A stretch of 64,000 nt of DNA from Euphorbia lathyris (GCF_963576675.1 NC_088911.1:82489256-82553255), one strand, 5' to 3'; shown: positions 23,961 to 36,049, numbered from the stretch's first letter. A program made the numbers and translations. Notes: generated by a model from the letters alone, not told the origin.

Positions 23961-23985
23961 TCTTCCATCCGGATCCAGATTTATA

Positions 23986-25545
23986 ATATCCAGTATTATA
24001 AATATTATTATCTGACTTATATTTCAACTAATTGAAATATAATTTTCTTATTTATAGTATTTAATATTATGAATATTATTATCCGGTTTATATTTCAACC
24101 ATTTAAAATATAATTTCTATCATATAGTTCCCTTTGATATTTATTTTTTAGGCTTAGGCTAATCTGGATTTTAATCTAAATACACTCTAGTTCACTCAAG
24201 CCCAATTCATCACTGATATATTTATACTTGAATGTATTTAACTATTACATACATTCCAAGCTACACCGAATGTGCATTCCAACCAAAAATTTATAAACGT
24301 GCAATCATGTATGTCTATATAATCATGGTAGTGGTGAGTCTGAAAGATACTTTCACCTCACGAATCATAAGCAGACTCTAGTAAGTCGTTATGACAATCC
24401 AAATTAGATAGACATCTCAAATCAAAAGACCGAGAACCTAATAGTAACCTCAAAGTGATCCCCTACTATTTCATATCAAGTCCACCACGAGGAACGACAT
24501 TGTCACCCTCATTTAGTGCTTGAACATTCCTTGATCTTCAAGTGAGCTGATAAGATTGAACGATCAATAACTCTTATTTCCTCATTTGAGTATGGCCACA
24601 CACTTTCAGCTTCACTAATAGTAGGAGAGTAGTAATCAATGCACTTCACTCATGATTTCTAAGCATGATTCACAGCACACCCTACTAACCCATACTTGAC
24701 ACATAGTCACATGCTCGTTAGGTGAATGATCTAAGCGTAATGTGTCTCATCTAGGCCTATAATGACTTTTGGCCTAAGGACTCATCTATGAGTATTACAT
24801 GAGAAACACCTATGACACTAGAACCATGTGGTGTTCTTATACCAGATCTATCTAGTGCTTACTATTTCATAAGCCCATATGCCCTTGACTAACATCTATT
24901 GTCCATGACTAGTGAGACGCCATCAACAACCAAGCCACATACTAGTCTTTACTTCATCATCGTTCCCACGATAATAACTACTATAGATGTTTTAGAGAAG
25001 TATCTTATTGCCTTACCATTTCACTTGCCCAGGTCCTCAACTTGTCAAACATAAGTAGTAATCTCAGATACTCTATAAGGTTGATTTGTGATGGATATTC
25101 TAACGTGTTTTAAAGGCGAAAAACTTAATTAAAACACATAAATATCTGATTTCGTGGATCACACATCTAGAATAAGGTCAAAGAATTGATCATCTTACAC
25201 CGAAGAATGAGAGATTTCCCTATTGCTTGAGCTTTCTCTAATTTGAGGCTAAAAGTTGAAAAGTGAACTCCCTCTATGTTCACACTTGCGAAACTAGAAC
25301 ATGACTTAGATTGCAATCACCAGAATAATTTCCGTACCCAAAATCAACCCCTTGGACGATTCTACACTATAGGGTGGCGGTTAGCTCTCTAATTCTCCAT
25401 GTTCTTTCTTTTCTCAAATCAGTATATAGAGGCTTGTGTTTTCTGAAGCTTCCTTAACCATATGTTTAGTTAAACAAAGCCTTATATAATAATTTAGAAT
25501 CAATTAAATTTTAATTAAATAAAAAACAAATCCAAACCTAATTAG
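23986..25545 (-). other. LTR-like or non-coding TE DNA, unassigned
   Basis: No gene. 23986-24120 contains a short imperfect duplication (TATTATTATC..GGTTTATATTTCAAC twice). From 24120 to 25545 the text resembles non-coding LTR DNA of plant elements. On the minus strand a TATA-like TTATATAAGGCTTTG (about 25480) is followed by a leader-like stretch. No second LTR, primer site or coding part was found, so the family is unknown. Confidence 0.35.
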
Positions 25546-26156
25546 ACCTAGGGGTGGGTGAAACACACATGTAGATTTAGGGGGGAATGGTTAGTTTTTC
25601 ACTTAACTAAGACTCTCTTAAAAAATATTACCAATCCATCAAAAATGTAATCAAAATATTCTTACCCCTTTTTCTTAATGGAAGAAAAAGAACCATTAGG
25701 AATTTTTTTTTTTATTAAATCTACATATATATTCTCTTTTTCTCCTCATTCACCTCTCAGATTCACATGTTTAATGGCTTCTGATCCTTTATTTTGCTAT
25801 TTTCTTCATTCTATCTTTCTTTGCCTCTATGTTTAGTCTCTCCATTGTGAGAGTGTCTCTTCCACATGAGAGAGTTTTCTAAGGTTCCTGTTGATTGATC
25901 GGAAAGTTTGTTGATTTCCATTGTTTGAGTAACAACTTCATCCTCTGATTCTGTTGTTGGAGATACGACTTCTAAGTGTCGCTTATGGGCATCATTTTAT
26001 GGATTCACGTTTCTATGTATCAATTTGGTTTGTTCTTCTAAGTAATGTAACCAGTTTACATTTCTTGGGTATAAATTTGGATCCATGTTCTGGCTATCGT
26101 AACCGATTTACTTTTTCTGTATATCAATTGGGACCATTTTTCTGGATAACATCTTT

Positions 26157-26440
26157 GTTCTCTACATTTATTCTTTCCATTTTCATTCTCTGCATTTATT
26201 CTTTCCATTTTCATTCTCTGCATTTATTCTTGTCGTTTTCATTCTCTGCATTTTTTCTTGTCTTTTCATTCTCTGCATTTATTATTGTCGTTTTCTGCAT
26301 TTATTCTTACCGTTTTCGTTCTCTGCATTTATTCTTGCCATTTTATTCTTGCAGTTTTCATTCTCTATATTTATTCTTACCATTTTCTGCATTTATTCTT
26401 GTCATTTTTATCCACTGCATTTAACTTGTCGTTCTCTTTC
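26157..26440. repeat. Minisatellite, about 28-bp unit
   Basis: About ten imperfect copies of a pyrimidine-rich unit reading approximately CTGCATTTATTCTTGCCATT plus TTCATTCT. Unit length varies by small deletions. The open frames here (for example 156 codons from 25954, Phe/Ser/Leu-rich) are a by-product of this composition and not a gene. Confidence 0.85.
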
Positions 26441-26459
26441 TCTATTATGAAGTAGAGAA

Positions 26460-28150
26460 TATGAAGGTAAAAGATATTCTCCAAGTTTATGAAACAATGT
26501 CAGGGCATGAAGTCAATTTTTTAAAATCAGGATTTTTCTTTAGTTTGAATGTTAGTGAGGTAATCGTAACACTATTAAAGCTCTCCTGGATGTTTAATCT
26601 CCTTTGGATACGGGGAAGGAAGTGTTATTGAAGTTAGTAGCACAAGCTCTCTCCACCTTCTACATGAGTGCTTTTCTGCTTCCAAAATCAATTTGTGATG
26701 AGCTACAGAAAGTGATGAATTATTTCTAGTGGGGTATGAAGGAGAATGGAGCTCTAATAATTCACTGGTGTAGCTGGGATAAGTTGAGTATGCGTGAACA
26801 TCAAGGTGGGTTGAGTTTTCGTAATTTACAGGATTTTAATTTGGCACTGTTGGGTAAACAGCTTTGGAAACTTATTGATATTCCTAATACGTTGGTTAAC
26901 AGGTAGTTCTAAGCTAAATATTATACTAGTGGATCTTTCATTTCCTCTAAATTGGACAATAACCCAGTTTTGTTTGGAGGAGCGTATGGAGTTCGATTAA
27001 ACTTATCCAAAAAGGTATTTGCTGGAGGATTGGGAGAGGAGATTCGATTTTAGTGTGCCATGATCCATGTTTAATAAATGAAGAAGGTCATCACATTATC
27101 TCTGGATACACTTGTTAGATGTGATTAACCAAAAACAAATCGAATACAGAAAAACATATATATGAATAATAAAACTAGAAATTAAAAGGAAAGAGTTAGA
27201 CAAATATGAGACATGTATTAGCAGTTTCTTTAAGATGATGGCATCACTATTGACGATCGTCTTCCAGGATACAACATATTACGCAAGAGAACTCAAACCG
27301 TGTGTAGACTTGTTATCATCGGAGCAAGAAAACAAGAACACTGCGAACAGATAAAAAGTTTTTTCAACAACTTCAACAACGTATGAATTTTGACTATCCA
27401 TTCTATATAAATAGAACTCGAAAGAATATGTCTTTTCATGAACCAACACGATTGTACACGGACATACATGAATGTTCACGTACGAACACGATTGTTCACG
27501 ACGGACACGACTATTCATGAAAATAGGTGTTTGTTGGTATTTAAATTAATATATAATTTTATTCAAAATTTTCCAACAGAACTAATGAAAACAAAAGATG
27601 TGATTGTTTCATGATATTTTTATACCAAGAACTTAAATTTGGAACCGAAGTAGATTGGTTGAATGGTTCTTGCCTCGGGAAGTCGATATTATTTCTAACA
27701 TGGTGGTGTCTGCGACAGCTAGAGATGATAAGCTCATTTGGAATTTTTCCAGAAATGGTTTCTATTCGTCTAAATCCGATTATATGCTAGATGAGGCGTT
27801 AGCTCTTTGTGACACGATACTCTGGGTATTTCACTCTAATTTCAGAATGTTCAATTTGAAACTGATGCTAAGAGGGTGGTGGATCGCATGTCAACAAAGG
27901 TCCACGATATTACAGAATTCGGGGTTGTTTTAGAAGAAATTCAAGATATGTTACTTATCTACCAAGGTTATTCTGTGGCTTTTGTCTCTAGATTAACGAA
28001 CAAAATGACCCATTCAATGGCTCGTCATTCCCATTCCAATGCTAAATTTTTTAGTGATGTTGTTGCTCCTAGTTACTTAGATGAGGCTCTTTGTATTGAC
28101 AATATTTCTGTTTTTTTAATAATAGTCGGTTTTTTCTTAAAAAAGAAAAA
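26460..28150 (+). mobile_element. Decayed LINE (RT 3' part, zinc region, RNase H)
   Basis: Plus-strand frames carry RT thumb sequence (GHEVNFLKSG near 26510; AQALSTFYMSAFLLPKSI near 26640-26690; QGGLSFRNLQDFNLALLGKQ near 26800-26860), then DKLIWNFSRNGFYSSKS of the zinc region near 27730-27780 and RNase H end (GYSVAFVSRLTNKMTHSMAR near 27965-28025). Stops (for example TAG at 26730) and frame changes abound. About 27113-27585 does not fit the LINE and is probably a later insertion; I do not recognise it. This LINE differs from the one at 17870-23985. Confidence 0.75.
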
Positions 28151-28302
28151 AAAACTCTCCCTAAAATCTTACTTTAATTAAACTCCAATTTAATTAAATG
28201 TGTGAATAAATGTATATAAATTAAATATGTATTAATAATATCTAATATTATTTTCTATACATATTATTTTTATATATATACATTAACTTTGTTACATTAA
28301 TT

Positions 28303-28696
28303 ATAGGAAAAACTACAAAAATAAACCTTGTCTTTGTCCGATTTGCAAAGACAGTCTCCGTGGTTTAAAAGTTTGCAAATAAGGGTTTTCTGATTTGTTG
28401 ACTTTAGAAATTGAGTCATCCTTTCAAAGATTATTGTCGTGTCTATTTACCCCGAAAGAGCGATTTGGTGCAATTAAAAAAAATGATTTGCAAATTACTT
28501 AAAATACAAAGTCTGACTTTGCAAATTAACTAAACCATAAGTATTGTTTGATAGAAAAATTGACAAACATAACCTTTAAGTGCAAATTTTATAATGCAAG
28601 AAATCCTTATTTGTGAACTTTTAAACTACAGAAACGGTCTTGTAAATCGGTCAAATCATAAGTTTTTTTTTTTTTTTGTGTGTGTACTTTTCCCTA
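28303..28696. mobile_element. MITE with Pack-MULE-like termini
   Basis: The left end (GGAAAAACTACAAAAATAAA, then GTGGTTTAAAAGTTTGCAAA) and right end (inverted: TTTAAACTACAGAAACG near 28620 and TACTTTTCCC at 28687-28696) form long imperfect inverted repeats. These termini match those of the Pack-MULE starting at 35638 (GGGAAAAGTACAAAAATAAA). No clean target duplication was seen. Confidence 0.65.
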
Positions 28697-28879
28697 ATCT
28701 AATGGAAAATTGACCTTGCAAGACCTAATCTAAAATGCTAAATGTGTTACTAAGATATTTCTGTTATCATTACTGTTGAACTTGGAATCATAAAAGTGAG
28801 ATTCTATGGTAAGGGAAACTCTAGGTGGTAAAGTCCGTTTTGCTCTCTAGCATAACCAATCATTTTCCACTTGATAAAT

Positions 28880-30870
28880 CCTGTATAATACAATGGTTTT
28901 CTGTTACTATGAGGCATAACTTGTTTGATGAGATAAAATTATCTTCAAAGATGGGCATAATAACACATCATGTTGGATAAAATTTGGTGGCAAGCAAACT
29001 TCTCCTATATGTGTGACGGGCACTGAATTGCCATTAGATAGTTGCACTTGACAATTTTGCACTGATCTGTAGCTCATGTGTCTATGATCCATATAGATTT
29101 TGTTGAGTTAGTGCATGAAGTGGTTAAGAATAATACCAGATCTGTTGATTTTGGTACAGATATTTACACTACTACTGTGGGACGGAGAGTTTGATGATTG
29201 TGGGAGGAGAGACATTAGCCGTTGATACTGATTCTTGGTCAAAGTATGATGCTCACTGGAATCATTAGGTTTGTATTCTGCACTATCTTTATGATCTGTC
29301 CCTGAGTCTGTATCTGGCTTATTATGATTTTATGCAGTATAGTTGACCTTAGCTGGTTGCCTATTCTTGTGTTTGCTGTTGAAAGTTGGTGGATATCCAT
29401 GCTTTTTGAAGCATGTATCCTCTATGTGTCAAGGAGTCTTACAGTAACTGCAAATAGAGGGTTATTGGTCTTTTTGGGATTATATGAATTTGTGGATAAT
29501 TTTGGTTTGAATACCTGGTTTCTGGGTTGAGAATTTTGACTGGTATAGTTGGAGTGCGCATAATTTGCAAAGGAACAGATTCTACTGCTTTGCTTTTGAT
29601 GGAATGACTGATTTGTCTTTCATGTTGGGTGGGTGGTGAGGTGTCCATACAAGGATCTCTCAGCAAATAGTAGAATAGTTTATATTCAAACCTTGTAATA
29701 AGACAGTCATCACCTTATCCTCATCAGATTGTTTTCTAAATGTCACAAAAGCTCCACAACCGCAGGCTGGCTCACAGTTGCATTTTGGAATGGGTCTGAG
29801 ATTCATCAGTTCATCATACATGATTTTTAAACCAGTATTGTCAGTTACTTGCCTGTAGTTTTGAATCTCCTTCTTCAAATCTGAGATCCTTATTGAGTCT
29901 CCTGGTGAGAAACGATCCTCAAAATCCTTCCATACATCAGCTGCTCTCTGTTAATCCATATTACGCTTTTGCCAATTTGATCTTATACAGCATTTAACAG
30001 CCACAACATAACCATGTTGTTACATCTTTGCCAGACTGAGAAGAGAACAACATCATCAAGGGCTGGAGCTGGTGTTGTGCCATCAACAAAGCAGAATTTG
30101 TTTTTTGAATGCGGGGCAACCTTAACAGATCTGGAACATTGGTGGTAATTTGGTCCAGTGAGAATAGTTGATACAAGAACAAGGGACTGAATAGTTGATA
30201 CAAGAACAAGGGATGGTGTTTCATTTACATGTAAATGTAAATGATAAGGATTACTTGGCTGAATAGCCATTGATGATTAAAAGAGCTTTAACAGAGAAAG
30301 CTTTGCTCGGATGCCATAATAATTTTGTGAACACAAAATGAGAAAAACTTAATTTCTTTTACTGAAAAACAATGTACTGATATCCTCCCTTCATATACAC
30401 GAAGGATGAGGGGAGAAAAGAAAATCACACATGAGGTGTGATGATTAAATTACATGAGCAAATTTTAAGGGTTCGGATATTGTCCTTGGCAGTTGTCTTC
30501 ACATCATTGGAGGCTTGGAAGTTGATGTCATTGAGAATATTATTTCCTGAAATTTTGGTAACGTCATTGCTCTATTTGTCCTTCTCTTCGTACTGTTCTG
30601 CAATTCTGTTAGTTGTTGTTTTGGCTTGTAATTGAAACGCAGAATTTTGTTTTATGGGCTTGAGTTTTGTATTGTGATTTGGGCTTTGATGGTTGAATGT
30701 CTGTTTCTTGGCTTTTGTTTCTGAATTGGAAATGTTACCGTTATTATAGTTTGTAAAAACTACAAGTACTTTTGTAGAACAAGCTAGCTTTCTGAACAAA
30801 GATGGAAGCATACCTACTAAGAAACTGCACAAGTAGTACTGAAGGTACATCAAGTGAGAAAACAAATTTC
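28880..30870 (-). mobile_element. Ty1/copia fragment: LTR, PBS, gag, start of protease
   Basis: Read on the minus strand. A putative LTR covers about 30870-30320, borders unsure. At about 30308-30319 TGGCATCCGAGC is a variant of the tRNA-iMet primer site. Gag starts at about 30270 (MAIQPSNPYHLH), with KNKFCFVDGTTPAPA near 30090 and DELMNLRPIPKC near 29800, a typical plant copia gag. Near 28990-29060 VQLSNGNSVPVTHIGEVCLP is the segment just after the protease site. Frames are broken and everything beyond is missing. Confidence 0.75.
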
Positions 30871-30994
30871 AGCACACATCATAAGGGATGGGTCATTCTT
30901 TACCATTATGTTCAAAAGTAACAGTCATAAGAATTAAGTGAATTGCATCCATATTTGGCGATACTAACCAAAGTCTTCTACCAAATTCGGCTAA

Positions 30995-33900
30995 TCAGAC
31001 AGTCTTCATGACTTGAGGAAGCGATTTGAGAAGGGATGCAGATGGCTTGCGCACTGTGTGGTTGAGTAAAAGCATAAGTGAAAAAAGTGTCAAGGCTCCA
31101 GCCTGATGTGCAGTGCCAAGCGAAACAGGCACATATGAAAGAAGTGTAGATACCCCTAGAGAGACCTGTGATTATGAAATTAACACATTACATCAGGGGA
31201 GACCAGTTACCATGAAACAAGCGCGGACCAATTAATAAAAAATCATGGCCTATTACCTGAAGAGCAGCCATGCCAAGTGTGCTTCCAATCAAAGCCCGCA
31301 CTGCTGGATGTATGTCCAACTTTCTTGTACACCACCATAATGCACCAATTGAAGCTAAGGTTGTAGTTGCGAGGACACGGTGATCAAACTGCAACCATTG
31401 AACAAGATAATGAGTTACTAAGTATACTTACAATTACCCCCATAATTTACTTCCACAGTTGTTGTGACAAGGAAAATATACTTACAATGAAATTCTTAAT
31501 CAATTAAAATGTAATTCATTTTGTCCTTAAGAATAAACAGATGCAGACTATTAAATTTTTATAACAAAATGCACAAGTAATTCCACTGTTAACAAAAAGA
31601 ACATGTCCGCCTGTGGTTCTAAATGGCTTGCTGAAATGACATCCTTTCAAATTTAAAGTTTTAGACCAAGAATAAATGAATGCACATTACTGAGAGCAGA
31701 CCATGTGTATTCAGAAAGAAATATTCCTGCACTAGTGCATTTAGAGTCAGTTCCTTTGATAACTTCTCTTGTTCACAGGATCATCCAAATAGAAACGTGT
31801 AATCATCAAGAAAACCAGGAGTCTGTAATGGCATAAGTTTGCAAATTGAAAATTACCTGCACAGTTGATGTATTTTCAAAGAAGTTTCGAACTAGCGGTT
31901 TCATTTCAAGTATACCCTCAGGAATCCATGTATCACCCATTTTCGGAAACGTGTTATATGCATGCCCCTGTGTTGTACCACACAACCATAGATTACCAAA
32001 AAAGAAAAATGTTTTGATCATATGCTGAGGGATATGCAGCATATCCTCTTGAAAGAAGACGACAAGAAAAGATTTATAACACATACAGCATCATTTCCAG
32101 CAACAAATGCCCCGGAAACAGCAGTAATGCCTACAACGAGGCTTACAGGAAGAGCAAGTCTCTTCACTTTGGCAGCCCCATGTACCCAAGTGAGTGATTC
32201 AGCTGGTGGTTCAGGCATTACAACGGACAGAGCAGTCCAGAAGAGGCCACTGTAAATAACAAACGCTGAAGTAAGATGAGCAGCAAGACGGTAAGGGCTT
32301 ACTCTTGGCTGAACATATTCAGATGCTGGTTCCTAAGGAAAGAAACTACTCGTGAGCACTAGAGGTTTGCATACAAATCATAAACGTGAGAGAGTGAGAA
32401 GTGCTCTAAGATCAAACTAATAGTGTCAAAATGAGATTTATAAAACAGAGGGAGAGAGAGAAGTTAATTGCCTCTAAGCCACTCTTAACCATCCACCAGC
32501 CAATGAGACCCTGCCCAGCACCAAGGGCAAAAAGACCAGAGAGCCGTAATCCAAGTCCCACAGTTATATATCCCTTACGCAGAAAGTAAGAAAATGGTAG
32601 AGCAAACATGATACCCAGTCCCCTTCCCCACATACGATGAGCATATTCCATCCAATATATAAATTTGAAATCTTCAATTTTCATCCCTTTGTTTACACTG
32701 CAACAGGTAAAAAAAACAACTGGCACTGTGAATTATTTATGTCAACCTAACATATACATCTAACATAAAATGTTAAGTAAAAGGCTCTTAGAGCTAATTT
32801 CTGACAAATATTAAGTTTAAAATACAAATAATCATGTAACTTCCAATTAGAAACGGATAGATATGCAAACAGCCTCATGGATAAGTGCATTGCTTCTATG
32901 TAATTTAGTGGCTAGAAGAAGAAACTGTTTAGAATATAGAGGAAAAACTTTATAATACTAAGGTTTGACCGGAAAAAAAAATGAACAAAAAAGAATTGCT
33001 AGTGAAGCACAAAATTTTATTTCCCATCACTTATTACAAATTTCTATCCTTGTGTTGATAGTATAGTACTAATGCCATATATCTAAGAGGTATTTGTATG
33101 CCCTCACCGTTTATACTCAGGAGAATGCTTATACTTCTCAAATTCATTCAACCATTCATCATCTGAAAGAGGAGGAAGACCACCAGTAAATTTCCAGTCC
33201 GTCATTGAGAGGCCAGACCGAGTTAGGCGTGTGACACCACCAAGCATCACCATACTAAAGACCCATGCAGCAGAACCAAAGAGCCATATCCCAACCATTT
33301 TCTGAGCACGGGGCCCTCCTGTTACAAGTAGCTTTAATCCCTCCTTACTTTCCTTGCCAATGGATGCTGTAGTGGACATATTTCTAATATATGGGACACG
33401 ATAACCCTATAAAAAATCACAATTCTCAGATATAGAGCAGTTGTGAGTTTGAAAATGCTTAGAAATCTCAAAACAAACAGAAAACACTAAATTGTGGTTC
33501 CATATGATTTCAAGCACAAATATACTCATGTTAAGAAAACTCCCAAAGTAGCCATGAGCAACTTCTGGTCATTCTTGGTGAAGCTCTTAGCCTAGTGGTT
33601 GAGAGCTTACCTATGCCTTGGGAGGTCATGGGTTCGAATCACATCCGGGTCTTGTGGGGATTTTTCTTTCTTCTTTAATGTAAGCGCATTGCGCAACTTA
33701 AAAATAACTTCTGGTCATTCTTATCAATTATAAGGGGATGCTTGAATAAGTAATCATTTACGGCAAGGGTCATACTTTTCTACTTTATTTATTCCCATTC
33801 TAGATAGTTTCTTTTTCCCATGCGAAAATTAGCTTTTTCTTGGTAGTGACTATGAACTTAAAACATTCAATTTTCAGGAGAGAATCAAAGATAATTTTCG

Positions 33901-34537
33901 TCCTCCACCAAGATCCTGATATATACATATAGCTACGAAAAAATATTGTATCAAAATTCCCAGTATTTAAAATGAAAAAAATGTTGAAACAGTTAAACAG
34001 GTGAATCATGTGCACAGTTTCGTTCCACCTCATATTTCACAAACTATGCTTTATAACGAAACAATAGAAATGAGTTAAGACAGCAAACAAGATAAAAGCA
34101 ACTCAGTGAATAATATAGATTTTTATCCTATTAAAGATCAGGAGCGTAATACTAGAGTCGATGTAAAAAGAAATATTCATTTTAATTAAAACGCCCAAAA
34201 ACTCAAACAATGAAAGATGGACATAAATTCGGATAATGATATAGTAGCTTCACCTTCTTTAAGATGAGGAAAGAAACATTAAATTCAATGGAAAAGACAT
34301 TAATCAAATTGATAATTTAAGGCTCAGAAATTATTGATAAACAGAGTCATAGCCGACAAAATTAAGAATATGAAGAGAGGCCCTTACCAGAGATGAAGAT
34401 CTAAAGGCAGAGAAGATGGAAGTTGAGGGATCATCCTTCTTCAATGGCAAAGTTGTAGCTCTGAAGTTGGAAACTATGGTATTGATTGCTACTTTATTCC
34501 TCTTTAATATAGAAGACAGCAATCTGCTTTGAAACAT
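30995..34537 (-). CDS. COX15: COX15, haem A synthase of mitochondria, 7 exons
   Basis: Oxidises haem O to haem A in the inner mitochondrial membrane, needed for cytochrome c oxidase assembly. Exons (complement): 34388-34537, 33108-33406, 32472-32697, 32087-32332, 31857-31967, 31257-31388, 30995-31165; 1335 nt, 444 aa, in frame throughout. The first 60 residues are Ser/Arg/Lys-rich with few acids, fitting a mitochondrial targeting peptide. The four conserved histidines of the two haem sites are present: EYAHRMWGR (H170), AAHLTSA (H244), FDHRVLA (H347) and TAHQAGA (H408). GWW-, TDWKFTGG- and GHAYNTFPKMGD-type motifs also match the family. The intron after exon 3 starts GC, not GT. Intron 1 holds a SINE. 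Confidence 0.96.
33577..33705 (+). mobile_element. tRNA-derived SINE in COX15 intron 1
   Basis: A 129-bp copy with Pol III promoter boxes: A box TAGCCTAGTGG (33589-33599) and B box GGTTCGAATC (about 33633-33642). The tail ends in an A-rich stretch. A perfect 17-bp target duplication AACTTCTGGTCATTCTT flanks it (33560-33576 and 33706-33722). It lies antisense to COX15. The family is not recognised. Confidence 0.9.
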
Positions 34538-34682
34538 TTCTCTCTATCCTCTTTTGGGGTTTAGCGAGGGTTTTGTCGAAATTTGCAGTATAGATTATAA
34601 CAACCACAAAATAAGCCTCCAGAACACAAAACGGTGCGTTTTTCTTGAAATTTAGTTGGGACTTGTGGGAGATATTAGCCCA
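34538..34682 (-). promoter_or_regulatory. COX15 proximal promoter with site II word
   Basis: Only about 145 bp separate the ATG from the LINE insertion. On the minus strand a TGGGCT (plus-strand 34677-34682) matches the site II element common in promoters of plant respiratory and ribosomal genes. The LINE target duplication starts at 34681, overlapping it. Motif and position only. Confidence 0.4.
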
Positions 34683-34715
34683 CTGTTTGCAAAACCATAT
34701 ACTCGTGAACAGATG

Positions 34716-35032
34716 TTTTCTTTTTTTTTTGAAAGGAAAATAATGCTTTTATATTAAGAAGTCAGAGAATCATTACAAATTGTTGAATGTAAAATAATCG
34801 GAATTGATGAATCACTGAATTGATTAACGTTGGAACGGGCGTGACGAGTCATGGCATGAGCCACACCATTCGCTAACCTAGGGACAAAAGCTGTTGAATA
34901 ATCTTGGCGTTCTAACATTTGTAACCGAATATCCTTCACCACTCCCCCTACTTCTGTATTTTCAACTAAGTCAGACTTAATTTTATTTATCAGGTTTCTC
35001 GAATCAGTCTCAAACTCGACATTATGCAAGGT
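34716..35032 (-). mobile_element. 5'-truncated LINE copy with 35-bp target duplication
   Basis: On the minus strand an open stretch encodes the end of a LINE RNase H: VEFETDSRNLINKI near 35010, then STAFVPRLANGVAHAMTRHA near 34860, with a T-run (about 34721-34730) as poly-A tail. Flanks 34681-34715 and 35033-35067 are identical at 34 of 35 positions (CACTGTTTGCAAAACCAT then ACTCGTGAACAGATG with one change). This is a clear target-primed insertion. It resembles the RNase H tail at 27965-28025 more than the LINE at 17870. Confidence 0.9.
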
Positions 35033-35306
35033 CACTGTTTGCAAAACCATCTACTCGTGAACAGATGCTTTTTAAACACCTAAAATCATCGAGGATTATT
35101 GCAGAATTTCTCTTATTTATCGTAAACTAGTTTGAGCTCTCCTATACTAATAATAATTTATTTTGGGTCAGTTTGACATTGCCGATTCCAACGAAACTTG
35201 GTATGAGATAAAGTGTTAGTGAAAAAAAAACTGATAACATCTTAATTTATTAACTGTTTATTTGGTTTTAACAAAGTTACAAAATATTGGGTTATAAGAT
35301 TTTAAG

Positions 35307-35560
35307 GGGGCGTTTGGTTCACACGAGGTAAGGGAAAATGAATCAAGAAAGGGAAACTAAATGAAAGGAAAGGAAATAAATAACCATTAATTCCCCTATG
35401 CGTTTGGATATGTTTAGGAAAGGGAATGAGGTAAAGGGAATCCAATTCCCTAGAGGGCATGGGATAATGACTTAACCTAAAGTGGGGTAATGGCTTAACC
35501 TAAAGTGGGTAAAGGGAATGAGTTTTTTTTTGTAAACAAACAAGAACAAAGGGAATGAAA
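35307..35560. repeat. Possible Tourist/hAT MITE fragment
   Basis: Starts GGGGGCGTTTGGTTCACACG, a terminus seen in plant PIF/Harbinger- or hAT-derived MITEs, followed by purine-rich DNA with a local duplication (GGCTTAACCTAAAGTGGG, about 35472-35512). The other end is not clear. Confidence 0.4.
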
Positions 35561-35991
35561 CCGATCAATTATTATCTGAAAATACTTATGGAGTTCATTA
35601 GTTAATATAAATTGTGAACTTAATTGAATAAATATAAGGGAAAAGTACAAAAATAAACCTTGTGGTTACACCCATTTTCAAACAACACTCATGTGGTTTA
35701 AAAGTTTGCAAAGTGGTACCATGTACTTCATTCCGTTAGCAAACACATACCAAATTGACTAACGGTGTTAAAAGTTAAAGGGAAAATAGTTAATTTGGTC
35801 CTTATATTTATTTATTTTTATAAATTGACCCCCTTATTATCTAATAATCACAGATAAACTCCAAAATAAAAAATAAAAATCAAATATATCTTCTTCTTCA
35901 TCTCTCTTTAATTTATTTTTTTTCTTCTTTCTCTCTCCTCTCTCTCTTAATTTCTCTCTAAAATAAAGCTATCCCCATCAATACTTTCAAA

Positions 35992-35995
<4 letters not shown>

Positions 35996-36044
<49 letters not shown>
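35996..36044. repeat. (TA)n microsatellite
   Basis: A TA run in the left arm of the Pack-MULE. A shorter TA run (about 36826-36848) sits at the mirrored place in the right arm, so the array predates or has expanded within the inverted repeat. Confidence 0.9.

Positions 36045-36049
<5 letters not shown>

Larger units (their letters stand above)
17870..23985 (-). mobile_element. Nearly full-length L1-type LINE
   Basis: A two-ORF plant LINE, about 6.1 kb, reading on the minus strand: ORF1 (22047 to about 23985), a 33-nt gap, then ORF2 (17914-22013) with endonuclease, reverse transcriptase, zinc-finger region and RNase H. A short A-tail (T-run at 17863-17871 on the plus strand) ends it. The ORF1 frame stays open above 23960 but has no ATG in that frame, so a few bases at the 5' end are probably missing. 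No convincing target duplication was found. GC content is higher than in the flanks. It sits in AT-rich DNA. Confidence 0.9.

Noticed and set aside
23557..24015. Pro/Ser-rich frame of 152 codons on the plus strand
   Set aside because: Antisense of the Gly/Ala-rich start of LINE ORF1.
25954..26424. Open frame of 156 codons rich in Phe, Ser and Leu
   Set aside because: Product of the pyrimidine-rich minisatellite; no conserved domain.
30572..30865. Frame of 97 codons on the minus strand
   Set aside because: Falls in the putative copia LTR; no family match.
33577..33650. Possible tRNA gene
   Set aside because: A and B boxes are present, but the acceptor stem does not pair and it has a tail and target duplication, so it is a SINE.
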